A stretch of DNA of 48,412 nt from Veillonella sp. VA142 (lineage in GTDB: Bacteria > Bacillota > Negativicutes > Veillonellales > Veillonellaceae), in contig NZ_RQVN01000013.1 in assembly GCF_003992135.1 (NCBI RefSeq), forward strand, positions 1-48,412. The letters are read 5' to 3'. This document shows, in pieces, positions 40,564 to 48,412 of this stretch (position 1 is its first letter; each line of letters begins with the position of its first letter). A program made the position numbers and the translations under genes. The notes under the pieces are model-generated. The model had not been told where the DNA came from and searched no databases. It saw only the letters and a list, made by a program, of their open reading frames with translations.

Positions 40564-42657
40564 ATGGCAATAGAAGAAAAGAAGAAACAAATTCAGTATG
40601 AACTATATATTCCCGCCCAATTTAACGAGGTAATGCGAGAGTCATTAGAAACGCTGATGGAGGATATGTTAGGAGATACAGGAACTGTCCATGAAGGAGA
40701 ATCGGTGTATAAAGAAAATGGTGTCATTGACCATTGCGTACTTCGCTTTTCCATGGATGAAGGGGATGAATTCGTAGAGGAAATACTCCTCTGTTTGGAA
40801 GAAGCAGGTATACCTTATGGTGCTAAGTTATATCAAAATGGAAATGTCATTGCAGAATTAGGTAATTTACATCATATCCATGTTGTGTTGGATGCATCAT
40901 TAGGAGATGTGAAACAGTTCAAACGGTTGGATACAAAAATTTCTAAGGCTTTGAAAGAAAATAATGTTGTCAGCGATCCCACACTACGTATTCCAGAGGG
41001 AGTGGCTATCTTTGCGTATTATGTAGCAGATAAGGACCTTGCGGTGAGCACCATAGAGAAGTATCTTGGTCGCAGTGCGCTAGGAACAGGAGCTACGATT
41101 GATGTGGTAGACTCTGGTCTTACGATTCATGAACGGTTTATGACAGATATATATAGCATCTATCGTGGGGTAGTGCCTGATTTGTGGTCTGCGATTAAAA
41201 ATGGGTGGAAAGGCATCTCTTCCCGAGAGTGGATGCACTTATTGCAACGCTATCCAGACACACCAGAAGGCCTTACCTTCTTGCTTAATATTGTGAATGG
41301 TACGTACCAACAGGAATACACATCTATGAAGGTCACATTCCCTATGTTCCTCTACGAAGGCAAACGATTCTACTTGCTGTCAGCACGTCAAATGTTAGAA
41401 TTTGATCTTCAAGGTCAAGATGTGATGAACATGGATATACTGGGGCCTGATGTAAAACCATCACAAATACGGAGTGCTTCTAAACAGAGAAATTTGTGTC
41501 TGTTTGCGACTACTGGGGAAGGGGAAGAGGCATCGCGACTTTACCTTGACTATAATCCGACAAAATCTGGTCATGTAGGACAAGTGCTCTATTACGATGG
41601 GGACGCGCATATGCTAGAGGTGTTGGGGCCGTCTTTCAGTCACGCCTTGTTAGAGATTATGGATGAAATGTCTGACAATTTAGCGGATTCCATTCTAGAA
41701 AGCGTTATGGAACACATCATGAATTTGAATGTAGAAACATTGGATTTCAACAGCGATGAAAATCAGCTCATGATGAGTACCATGGCTATGCTAGCTGAAA
41801 GTACCATGGAAGAAGGCACGAGTCCTACAACCCTTAGAAGTGGATGTATGGGCATAGTATTGTTAGAAAATGCCACCTTTGATGTGGAGCAATTTAAAAA
41901 GGATTTGCTCGCTCAATGGGATATTGTGTCCCTCACAAGTCCAGATGGTATGAAAGCGGGAGCAGCACTGGTTACGAAAGATATGGACTCTGTAGAAAAA
42001 GAAGATATGGAGGAAGCACACGTTTTAATTATTGATGACTACAAAGTGATGATAGCACCATTTCCCTTTGCTATGCCGGTAGAAGCAGTAGAAGCTGTAA
42101 AAGCAGGGGCGCTGAGGAATTACCTATTTGATAATGGTTTAGAAGTGATTATGAAACATACGGGCTATGTATCAATTGGTGTCGTAGAAGGTACGGGTAA
42201 TACATTGGAAGAAAGTGTTTTGCTGTCGAAGTTACTTGCAGTGGCAACAGAGCAAACAGGAGCTACTGCTATCTATACGAATGGAGTCCTCTATGAAGCG
42301 GACATATACTACAAAGAAACAGAACGCCTACGAGATGATGTGTTGCCTATGGTGAACCTTGTGTGGATTGATATCGATTTTGAAGAAGATGGAACCATAT
42401 CTTTGTATACCAGTGGCATGGAAGAGTTCAACCAATTAAATGTTGAATTCTTGCATTGTCCATGGGATCCAGAGCGTGCCTGGAATTATATCCTTAGCGT
42501 GGCGGAATATGTACTGACATCTGGGAAAGAACTAACAGACGGTGATGCTATTGGCAGAACAGAGGAAGAACAACTGACAGTTCATATCGATGAACCAGTC
42601 CATGCAGATGGATTGCAAAGTATACAAATTTTCTTTTCTGAAAGTGAAGAAGAATAA
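40564..42657 (+). CDS. Large conserved protein, possible DUF4026/DUF4261 type, copy 1
   Basis: The start ATG at 40564 matches the start of the paralogue at 46035; a longer ORF from 40477 runs through the preceding terminator. The 697 aa protein has no signal peptide and no membrane helix. It begins YELYIPAQF, has a middle region with YLLSARQMLEFDLQGQ and RLYLDYNPTKSG, and near residue 430 a second domain with MGIVLLENATFDVEQFKKDL and MIAPFPFAMPV that resembles DUF4261. The N-terminal part may be DUF4026; both labels are from memory. The tail is acidic (SESEEE). The function is unknown. A paralogue with the same length lies 3.4 kb downstream. It interrupts the usual DUF1292-mltG order. Confidence 0.75.
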   Translation: MAIEEKKKQIQYELYIPAQFNEVMRESLETLMEDMLGDTGTVHEGESVYKENGVIDHCVLRFSMDEGDEFVEEILLCLEEAGIPYGAKLYQNGNVIAELGNLHHIHVVLDASLGDVKQFKRLDTKISKALKENNVVSDPTLRIPEGVAIFAYYVADKDLAVSTIEKYLGRSALGTGATIDVVDSGLTIHERFMTDIYSIYRGVVPDLWSAIKNGWKGISSREWMHLLQRYPDTPEGLTFLLNIVNGTYQQEYTSMKVTFPMFLYEGKRFYLLSARQMLEFDLQGQDVMNMDILGPDVKPSQIRSASKQRNLCLFATTGEGEEASRLYLDYNPTKSGHVGQVLYYDGDAHMLEVLGPSFSHALLEIMDEMSDNLADSILESVMEHIMNLNVETLDFNSDENQLMMSTMAMLAESTMEEGTSPTTLRSGCMGIVLLENATFDVEQFKKDLLAQWDIVSLTSPDGMKAGAALVTKDMDSVEKEDMEEAHVLIIDDYKVMIAPFPFAMPVEAVEAVKAGALRNYLFDNGLEVIMKHTGYVSIGVVEGTGNTLEESVLLSKLLAVATEQTGATAIYTNGVLYEADIYYKETERLRDDVLPMVNLVWIDIDFEEDGTISLYTSGMEEFNQLNVEFLHCPWDPERAWNYILSVAEYVLTSGKELTDGDAIGRTEEEQLTVHIDEPVHADGLQSIQIFFSESEEE

Positions 42658-42663
42658 ATAATG

Positions 42664-42696
42664 AAAGGGGCTGTCGAATCGTAACAGCCCTTTTTC
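42664..42696 (+). terminator. Terminator after copy 1 of the large gene
   Basis: AAAGGGGCTGT (42664-42674) pairs with ACAGCCCTTTTT, with one G-U pair, followed by a T run. A hairpin of the same kind follows copy 2 at 48167-48199. Confidence 0.88.
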
Positions 42697-42817
42697 TGTA
42701 TGAACGGGATGGTGTCCCTAGGGGTCCCTGTAATTCGGAGTAGGGAGTACTTTCACAGGTCAACCATATAGCATTGGTGAGTGTAGTCCCTAGATTGATC
42801 TATGCTATATAGAAAAA

Positions 42818-42847
42818 TTGCTATATATATACTAAAAATGGTATAAT
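42818..42847 (+). promoter_or_regulatory. Promoter of the mltG operon
   Basis: TTGCTA (42818-42823) and TATAAT (42842-42847) are separated by 18 bases, with TGG before the -10 (extended element). The 120 bases before it hold nothing I recognise. Confidence 0.75.
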
Positions 42848-42874
42848 ATAGTATTCATTGAAAAGGAGATTGCT

Positions 42875-43882
42875 GTGAAACAATATGTAAAATACATCTA
42901 CGGATGTGTAGCGATTCTGTTAGTGACCGTAGTTGGTGTGCTAGCAGGTATGTATTATATTCCTTGGACAGGTGGTTCTAAGGAGGATGTAGAAACGGTT
43001 GTCATTAGTGAGAACCAAACGGGGGCAGAAATTGGGGATGTGCTCTATGAAAGAGGCCTCATCACGTCACCTACGATATTCCGTGGAGCTTTGCGTCTGA
43101 CGGGAACCATGGACAAGCTGCAACATGGGTATTATCAAATTCCTCATCACTCTAGTTTAAGTGAGATTATTGGGTTGCTCCAACAAGGGAGATTGAAAAC
43201 AGTTAAGCTAACGATTCCAGAAGGATTTACCATCGGTGAAATTGGAAAGCGTATCGAAGAACAAGGTATCGATACGCAGTATGCTTTCATGGAATATGGC
43301 AAGACCTATACGCCTTATGAGTACATGGTGGGTACGAAACCGGTTACCTATCGGGTAGAAGGATTCCTATTCCCTAGCACCTATGAGATTCCAGTAGGAA
43401 GCAAAGCAGAAGATGTGATGGCTATTATGGCGGATGAAATGAATCGCCAATTGACCCCGAAAATGCGTCAAGATATAGAAGCGCAAGGAATGACTATTTT
43501 TGAGTTCATCACCTTAGCATCGTTAGTGGAAAAAGAAGCTAAGTTTGACGAGGATAGACCCATCATTGCGGCAGTATTCCGTCAGCGTTTAAAAACAGGC
43601 ATGCCTTTGGAGTCTTGTGCTAGTATCCAATATATTCTAGGATATCCAAAACCACTGATTACGATTGAAGATACAAAATTAGAAAGTCCGTACAATACAT
43701 ACCTTCATAAAGGATTACCTCCTGGACCGATTGCGAACCCAGGTATCAAATCGATGGAAGCCGTTTTGTATGCGCCACCAACAGACTATTTATTCTTTGT
43801 AGCTGATAAAGAGGGGCATCATCATTTCACAAAAACCTATGAAGAACATTTAAAAATAGTGGATCAAATTTATGAAAATTAA
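42875..43882 (+). CDS. mltG: Endolytic murein transglycosylase MltG (YceG)
   Basis: The start is GTG at 42875 after AAAAGGAGA. One membrane helix lies at about 7-26, then a LysM-like domain, then the YceG domain with the catalytic Glu in FITLASLVEKEAKFDEDRPIIA and the conserved SPYNTYLHKGLPPGPIANPG. The length of 335 aa is normal. It cuts nascent glycan strands at the outer face of the inner membrane and so ends polymerisation by RodA/PBP systems. It overlaps trmR by 11 bases. Confidence 0.96.
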   Translation: MKQYVKYIYGCVAILLVTVVGVLAGMYYIPWTGGSKEDVETVVISENQTGAEIGDVLYERGLITSPTIFRGALRLTGTMDKLQHGYYQIPHHSSLSEIIGLLQQGRLKTVKLTIPEGFTIGEIGKRIEEQGIDTQYAFMEYGKTYTPYEYMVGTKPVTYRVEGFLFPSTYEIPVGSKAEDVMAIMADEMNRQLTPKMRQDIEAQGMTIFEFITLASLVEKEAKFDEDRPIIAAVFRQRLKTGMPLESCASIQYILGYPKPLITIEDTKLESPYNTYLHKGLPPGPIANPGIKSMEAVLYAPPTDYLFFVADKEGHHHFTKTYEEHLKIVDQIYEN

Positions 43883-44468
43883 AGAGATTTTAAATGAACA
43901 ACGCATTTATGCGCTCTTGCATGATGTACCAATTTTAAGAGAATCAGAAGTAGAACTCTTTGAAGACTTAATTGGTTTGTACAAACCGAAACGTGTGCTA
44001 GAAGTAGGGACTGCTATCGGATATTCGTCTTTGTTATTGGCAAAGCATATGGACAAAGAAGGACAGCTGATTACCATGGAATTAGACGCTGTGCGCCATG
44101 GGATGGCAACTCATTTTATTTCGCAGTCGGAGTACGGGGATAAAATTACATTACTGAAAGGAGATGCCACAGAATTATTAGAAACGGTGGAAGGGCCTTT
44201 TGACTTGGTGTTCCTAGACGGTCCTAAAGGGCAGTACTTAAAACAGTTGGAATTAATTGAACCAAAATTAGCTGATGGTGCTGTGGTATTAGCCGATAAT
44301 GTGTTATTTCGTGGCTATGTACGAGGAGATAAAGAACCACCACGTCGCTTTAAAACCATTGTGAAGCGGTTGCAAGAGTACTTGGCTTATGTAGAACAAA
44401 AAGAACACTACAACACCACCATTTACCCTATGGGAGATGGTATGAGTGTTAGTGTATGGAAAGGATAG
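43872..44468 (+). CDS. trmR: tRNA 5-hydroxyuridine methyltransferase-like protein
   Basis: The 198 aa class I SAM methyltransferase has RVLEVGTAIGYSSLLLAKHM (motif I), ELDAVRHGMA and DLVFLDGPKGQYLKQL (with the metal-binding Asp of the O-methyltransferase 3 family). In Bacillus subtilis the gene in this position (yrrM, trmR) methylates 5-hydroxyuridine at the tRNA wobble base to 5-methoxyuridine. The U32 gene that makes the hydroxyuridine substrate follows 3 bases later, as in B. subtilis. Function is assigned by family and gene order. Confidence 0.88.
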   Translation: MKIKEILNEQRIYALLHDVPILRESEVELFEDLIGLYKPKRVLEVGTAIGYSSLLLAKHMDKEGQLITMELDAVRHGMATHFISQSEYGDKITLLKGDATELLETVEGPFDLVFLDGPKGQYLKQLELIEPKLADGAVVLADNVLFRGYVRGDKEPPRRFKTIVKRLQEYLAYVEQKEHYNTTIYPMGDGMSVSVWKG

Positions 44469-44471
44469 ATT

Positions 44472-45704
44472 ATGACGAAACGACATATGGAATTACTAGC
44501 CCCAGCTGGTAATATGGATAAATTAAAAATGGCCATTCGCTACGGTGCAGATGCCGTATATTGTGCAGGCCGTGCTTTTGGCTTGCGTGCCGCTAGCTCT
44601 AACTTTGACAATGATCAATTGAAAGAGGCTGTAGAGTTTGTACACAGCCATGGCAAAAAAATCTATGTGACTTGTAATATTATCCCTCACAATGAGGACC
44701 TAACAGGCTTAGAAGAGTACTTACAATTCTTGGAAAGTATCAACGTGGATGCTATCATCGTGGCAGATTTGGGGATTTTCTTGCTGGCAAAACGTGTGGC
44801 TCCTGGATTAGAGTTGCACGTGAGCACGCAAGCCAATACAACGAACTATTTGACAACAGAGTTCTGGAAAGAACAAGGGGCAGCTCGTGTAGTAGTAGCC
44901 CGTGAAGTAAGCATCGAGGACATCAAGACTATGCGCGAAAAAGCAGATATCGAAATTGAAGCCTTCGTTCATGGTGCTATGTGTATTTCTTACTCTGGTC
45001 GTTGCTTGTTGAGTAACTATATGACCAACCGTGATGCGAACCGTGGTGCTTGTACACAAGCGTGCCGTTGGAAATACAATTTGGTAGAAGAAAACCGTCC
45101 TGGCGAATATTACCCAATCGAAGAAGATGAACATGGTACATACATCTTTAATTCCAAAGATTTATGCTTGTTGAAATATATTCCAGAGCTATACAAAGCA
45201 GGCGTAGACAGCTTGAAAATCGAAGGCCGAATGAAGTCTGTACACTATGCAGCAACTGTATCTAAAGTGTATCGGGAAGCTATCGATAAGTTCCTAGAAG
45301 AAGGGGACGATTGGTATGTACGGGATGAATGGTATGCAGAATTAGAAAAAATCTCTCACCGTCCATACACAGAAGCCTTTGCCATCGAAAAGCCAGGGGA
45401 AGAAGCGCAAAACTATGGGAAATCTTCCAATACGCAAACCCATGATTTCATTGGTCTTGTAGAAGGGTACAATACAGAAGAAGGCTATGCGTACATGGAA
45501 CAACGCAATAACTTTAAAGTCGGGGAAACAGTAGAATTCTGTCAACCGCATGGGCCATTGGTGAAGCACGTAATTACTCGTATGACTGATGAAGATGGCA
45601 ATGATATTGACGTGGCAAAACATGCGCAAATGAAATTACGCCTATACATTGATACACCATTAGAAGAATACTCTATGATGCGTCGTGAAACAAAACAAAA
45701 ATAA
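44472..45704 (+). CDS. U32 family peptidase, tRNA hydroxylation protein-like
   Basis: The 410 aa protein shows the U32 signature EAFVHGAMCISYSGRCLLSNY with the conserved Cys residues, then RGACTQACRWKYN (further cluster-type Cys), and opens with ELLAPAGNMDKLKMAIRYGADAVY. B. subtilis TrhP (yrrN/yrrO) and E. coli TrhP belong to this family and are needed for prephenate-dependent 5-hydroxyuridine at tRNA position 34. The neighbouring trmR supports that role more than a protease role. Only one such gene is present here instead of two. Confidence 0.9.
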   Translation: MTKRHMELLAPAGNMDKLKMAIRYGADAVYCAGRAFGLRAASSNFDNDQLKEAVEFVHSHGKKIYVTCNIIPHNEDLTGLEEYLQFLESINVDAIIVADLGIFLLAKRVAPGLELHVSTQANTTNYLTTEFWKEQGAARVVVAREVSIEDIKTMREKADIEIEAFVHGAMCISYSGRCLLSNYMTNRDANRGACTQACRWKYNLVEENRPGEYYPIEEDEHGTYIFNSKDLCLLKYIPELYKAGVDSLKIEGRMKSVHYAATVSKVYREAIDKFLEEGDDWYVRDEWYAELEKISHRPYTEAFAIEKPGEEAQNYGKSSNTQTHDFIGLVEGYNTEEGYAYMEQRNNFKVGETVEFCQPHGPLVKHVITRMTDEDGNDIDVAKHAQMKLRLYIDTPLEEYSMMRRETKQK

Positions 45705-45732
45705 TTTTGTACTACATAAGGGGAGGGCCAAG

Positions 45733-45957
45733 ATGCAAGAGCAAGAGATTCTTTATGATCCGCAGTATGTGTACTTTCAGATTGAACGACAACATACGAA
45801 TTATGTAAATCGCATTTTAGAAGGCTATGAATATGTAGGGGTAATGACAACGGTCAATGCAGAGGGGTTGTGTATGGTTCGGACCACAGAATCAACACGT
45901 GAGTTAGCAAAACAAATTTTGCAATCCTTACCTATTTCTGTGACTCTCTTGAGGTAA
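45733..45957 (+). CDS. DUF4911-like small protein
   Basis: The start ATG at 45733 follows GGGGAGGG (45720-45727); an in-frame ATG at 45685 lies inside the upstream gene. The 74 aa protein has YFQIERQHTNYVNRILEGYEYVGVMTTVN and ends SLPISVTLLR. This fits the DUF4911 family, found next to U32 genes in Firmicutes; the assignment is from memory. The function is unknown. It is the last gene of the mltG operon. Confidence 0.7.
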   Translation: MQEQEILYDPQYVYFQIERQHTNYVNRILEGYEYVGVMTTVNAEGLCMVRTTESTRELAKQILQSLPISVTLLR

Positions 45958-46034
45958 GCAAGTTTTGAAAGAGAGGCACCATATAAGTTGTACTAGTATT
46001 ACGTATTGGTGAGTAAAGTGGAGAACTAAGAGAT

Positions 46035-48125
46035 ATGGCAACAGAAAAAAAGAAACAACAAATCTCGTATGAACTATATATTCCAGCCCAATTTGACGAT
46101 TCCTGTAGGGCTTCCTTGGAAGTGCTGATAGAACATAAATTAACGGACGTGGGTACTATCCATGAAGGAGAATCCGTGTATAAAGAAAATGGTGAAATTG
46201 ACCATTGTATACTTCGATTTTCCATGGATGAAGGGGATGAACTAGTAGAGGAAATACTCATTTCTTTGGAAGAACTAGGTATACCGTATGGTGCTAAGTT
46301 ATATCAAAATGGGAATGTCATTGCAGAATTAGGTAATTTACATCATATTCATGTCGTATTGGATGCCTCTTTAGGGGATGCTAAACAATTTAAACGATTG
46401 GATACAAAGATCTCTAGGGCCTTGGAAGAGAATAGTGTTGTCAGCAGCACAACGCTACATATTCCAGAGGGAGTGGCTACCTTTACCTATTATGTGGCGG
46501 ATAAAGACCTTGCAGTTAGCACTATTGAGAAGTATCTTCGGAGAAGCTCGCTGGGAAAGGGAGCTACTATTGATGTGGTAGACTCCGGTCTTACTATTCA
46601 TGAACGATATATGACGGATATATCTCGTGTATATCGTGGGTTAGTACCGGATGTATGGAATGTTATCCAAGGTGAGTGGAAAGGGATTTCATCTCAAGAG
46701 TGGATGAACCTATTACGGCGATATCCTCACACACCAGAGGGACTTAGTTTCATGCTAAATGTAGTGAATGGCACCTACCAAAAGGAATATACGTCCTTGA
46801 AAGTTACATTCCCTATGTTTATGTATGATGATAAACAATTCTATTTATTATCGGCACGTCAAATGTTAGAATTTGATCTTCACGGACAAGAAATAATGAA
46901 TATGGATATACTAGGTCCTGATACAAAACCATCGCAAGTACGAGCACTTTCTAAACAGAGAGACGTATGTCTTTTTGCAGCTACTGGTGAAGGGGAACAG
47001 GCGTCCCGTTTGTACATTGATTATAATCCAACAAAATCTGGTACTGTAGGGCAAGTCATCTATTTTGACGGAGATACAAACACATTGACTTTGTTGGGAT
47101 CTTCTTTCAGCGAAGCCTTGTTAGTACTTATGAGAGGACAATCCGATAGGGTAGGTGATTACTTAATTGAAAGTATCATACAGAAAACGATGAGCCTAGA
47201 TATAGATATGGCTGATGTACAAAGTGCAGAGAATCAACTATTGTTTGATGCAATGCGGAATTTGGCGGAAAAAATTCTAGAAGGTACTGGTGGCATTGGA
47301 CCTATGGTCGGTAAACGTGGCTTTATGGGTATGGTGCTGTTGGACAATGCAGAATTTGATGTGAATCGTTTTAAAAAGGACTTGCTCACTAAATGGGATA
47401 TTGAGTCCATTACGAGTCCCGAAGGGATGAAAGTTCGTGCAGCCATTGCCACAAAAGATGTAGATTCTGTGGAAGAAGAGGATATGGAAGAAGCACACTT
47501 TTTAGTGATTGATGACTATAAAGTAGTGGTGGCACCATTCTCCTTTGCTATGCCGATGGAAGCAGTTATGCAGGGTGCTACACGGAATTACCTTTGGGAT
47601 GATGCATTGGATGTGGTACTTAATCATACGAGCCATGTGGCAATTAGTATTGTAGAAGGACCTGGTAACCCCTTGGAAGAGGGGATTTTGCTCGCTAAGC
47701 TTTTGGCAGTGGCAACGGAGCAAGCTGGAGTTAGTGCCATATATACAAATGGCGTTTTGTACGAAGCTAGTAAGTACCATGAAGAGACGGAACAGTTGCG
47801 AGATGATATGCTGCCTATGGCAAATTTAATTTGGGTAGATATGGATTTTGAAGACGATGACACCATTTCCTTATCAACTAGTGGTATGGAATTATTTAAA
47901 CAATTAAATGTAGAGTTTATACATTGTCCGTGGCATCCAGAGAAAGCTTGGAATTATATACTAAGCGTGGCAGACTATGTCTTGACATCAGATACAACAG
48001 TAGAAGATGGTGATTCCGTTGGTCGCAACGATGACGAGCAAATGACAGTTCATATTAATGAGCCGGTCCATGCGGATGGATTGCAAAGTATACAGATTTT
48101 CTTTGATGAAAGTGAAGAAGACTAA
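46035..48125 (+). CDS. Large conserved protein, possible DUF4026/DUF4261 type, copy 2
   Basis: The 696 aa protein is collinear with the one at 40564-42657 and identical at most positions over the whole length (I judge clearly above two thirds by eye). Differences concentrate near residues 405-455 between the two domains, where copy 2 has EKILEGTGGIGPMVGKRG. The tail is again acidic (DESEED). No membrane helix or signal peptide is seen. The 26 bases before the ATG are also similar in both copies, as is the terminator after the gene. It looks like a cassette duplication that now brackets the mltG-trmR-U32 operon. The function is unknown. Confidence 0.75.
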   Translation: MATEKKKQQISYELYIPAQFDDSCRASLEVLIEHKLTDVGTIHEGESVYKENGEIDHCILRFSMDEGDELVEEILISLEELGIPYGAKLYQNGNVIAELGNLHHIHVVLDASLGDAKQFKRLDTKISRALEENSVVSSTTLHIPEGVATFTYYVADKDLAVSTIEKYLRRSSLGKGATIDVVDSGLTIHERYMTDISRVYRGLVPDVWNVIQGEWKGISSQEWMNLLRRYPHTPEGLSFMLNVVNGTYQKEYTSLKVTFPMFMYDDKQFYLLSARQMLEFDLHGQEIMNMDILGPDTKPSQVRALSKQRDVCLFAATGEGEQASRLYIDYNPTKSGTVGQVIYFDGDTNTLTLLGSSFSEALLVLMRGQSDRVGDYLIESIIQKTMSLDIDMADVQSAENQLLFDAMRNLAEKILEGTGGIGPMVGKRGFMGMVLLDNAEFDVNRFKKDLLTKWDIESITSPEGMKVRAAIATKDVDSVEEEDMEEAHFLVIDDYKVVVAPFSFAMPMEAVMQGATRNYLWDDALDVVLNHTSHVAISIVEGPGNPLEEGILLAKLLAVATEQAGVSAIYTNGVLYEASKYHEETEQLRDDMLPMANLIWVDMDFEDDDTISLSTSGMELFKQLNVEFIHCPWHPEKAWNYILSVADYVLTSDTTVEDGDSVGRNDDEQMTVHINEPVHADGLQSIQIFFDESEED

Positions 48126-48166
48126 ATACGTGGTACAAGGAAAAAATACGTAAACACATAAATGAT

Positions 48167-48199
48167 AAAGGGGCTTGTAGAATACCAACAGCCCCTTTT
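48167..48199 (+). terminator. Terminator after copy 2 of the large gene
   Basis: AAAGGGGCT pairs with AGCCCCTTT, with a 14-base loop, and is followed by TGTTGT. The last 210 bases of the window (48200-48412) are AT-rich and show no gene. Confidence 0.82.
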
Positions 48200-48412
48200 G
48201 TTGTATCAGCAGTTGTATAGCCTTACGCATATACAAGAGGGATGGGTATTGTTAGTAAGGAGGAAAGCTATTGCCCTTTTATTTGTATTTTAAGTTAGAA
48301 AAAAGTTAAATATATTATAAAAAAATACTGTCAAGCACAAATTAATTTGTCATAAAAAATAGCTAAACATAAGCGTAATTAAAAATCAAGATAAATCTAC
48401 ACCATAAATTTG

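Overview
The window reads as chromosome of a low-GC Negativicutes bacterium, most likely Veillonella or a close relative. This is a judgement from gene content, protein style and gene order, not from a database search. The order alaS-ireB-ruvX-DUF1292-mltG-trmR-U32 protease is a Firmicutes arrangement. Anaerobic ThiH-type thiamine synthesis fits an anaerobe. Almost every gene is on the + strand.

Layout. 1-3044: an accessory-looking trio (class A beta-lactamase-like lipoprotein, double zinc-ribbon membrane protein, LppM-like lipoprotein). 3111-12675: a wall-elongation and RNA operon (mreB-mreC-mreD-mrdA-rodA, a radical SAM/B12-binding-type protein, its DUF2344 partner, rng). 12695-15409: mntP, a palindromic repeat block, tRNA-Ser(GGA), then about 1 kb with no annotated gene, then a TRIC-type channel gene. 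15709-20030: DUF4127 protein, acyltransferase, D-amino acid transaminase and a small ECF-S-like membrane protein. 20203-22879: metNIQ methionine importer. 22981-28964: YerC-like regulator, TSUP permease, SDR enzyme, a helical-repeat protein, YkvA-like protein, YbgC-like thioesterase, murI and two poorly known genes. 29031-33030: TPP-riboswitch-controlled thiSFGH and a thiE-like gene. 33037-33250: a tandem repeat with interleaved inverted arms. 33309-36715: glycosyltransferase, NlpC/P60 hydrolase, metal ABC transporter. 36838-48125: the alaS to U32 block, interrupted and followed by two paralogous genes of about 700 codons.

The most notable find is in the apparently empty DNA behind tRNA-Ser. 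A 37-codon minus-strand ORF (14078-14191) encodes a one-helix membrane peptide of Fst type. It has a strong Shine-Dalgarno sequence buried in a perfect hairpin that also holds the start codon. A convergent plus-strand promoter drives a predicted RNA of about 64 nt. This RNA carries a 15-base stretch complementary to the start of the toxin ORF, and both transcripts end at one shared bidirectional terminator. This is the layout of plasmid par/Fst type I toxin-antitoxin loci. Two more copies of the antitoxin cassette flank it: one faces a decayed toxin with an in-frame stop, the other has no toxin. An 85-bp near-identical direct repeat beginning in the tRNA 3' end brackets the array, suggesting an integrated-element remnant or cassette duplication at the tRNA.

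How the genes work together. MreBCD, PBP2 and RodA build lateral wall, MurI and the transaminase supply or recycle D-amino acids, and MltG and the NlpC/P60 protein cut peptidoglycan. TrmR and the U32 protein probably make the 5-methoxyuridine-type wobble modification. The thi genes make the thiazole half of thiamine and join it to the pyrimidine; thiC and thiD are not in this window.
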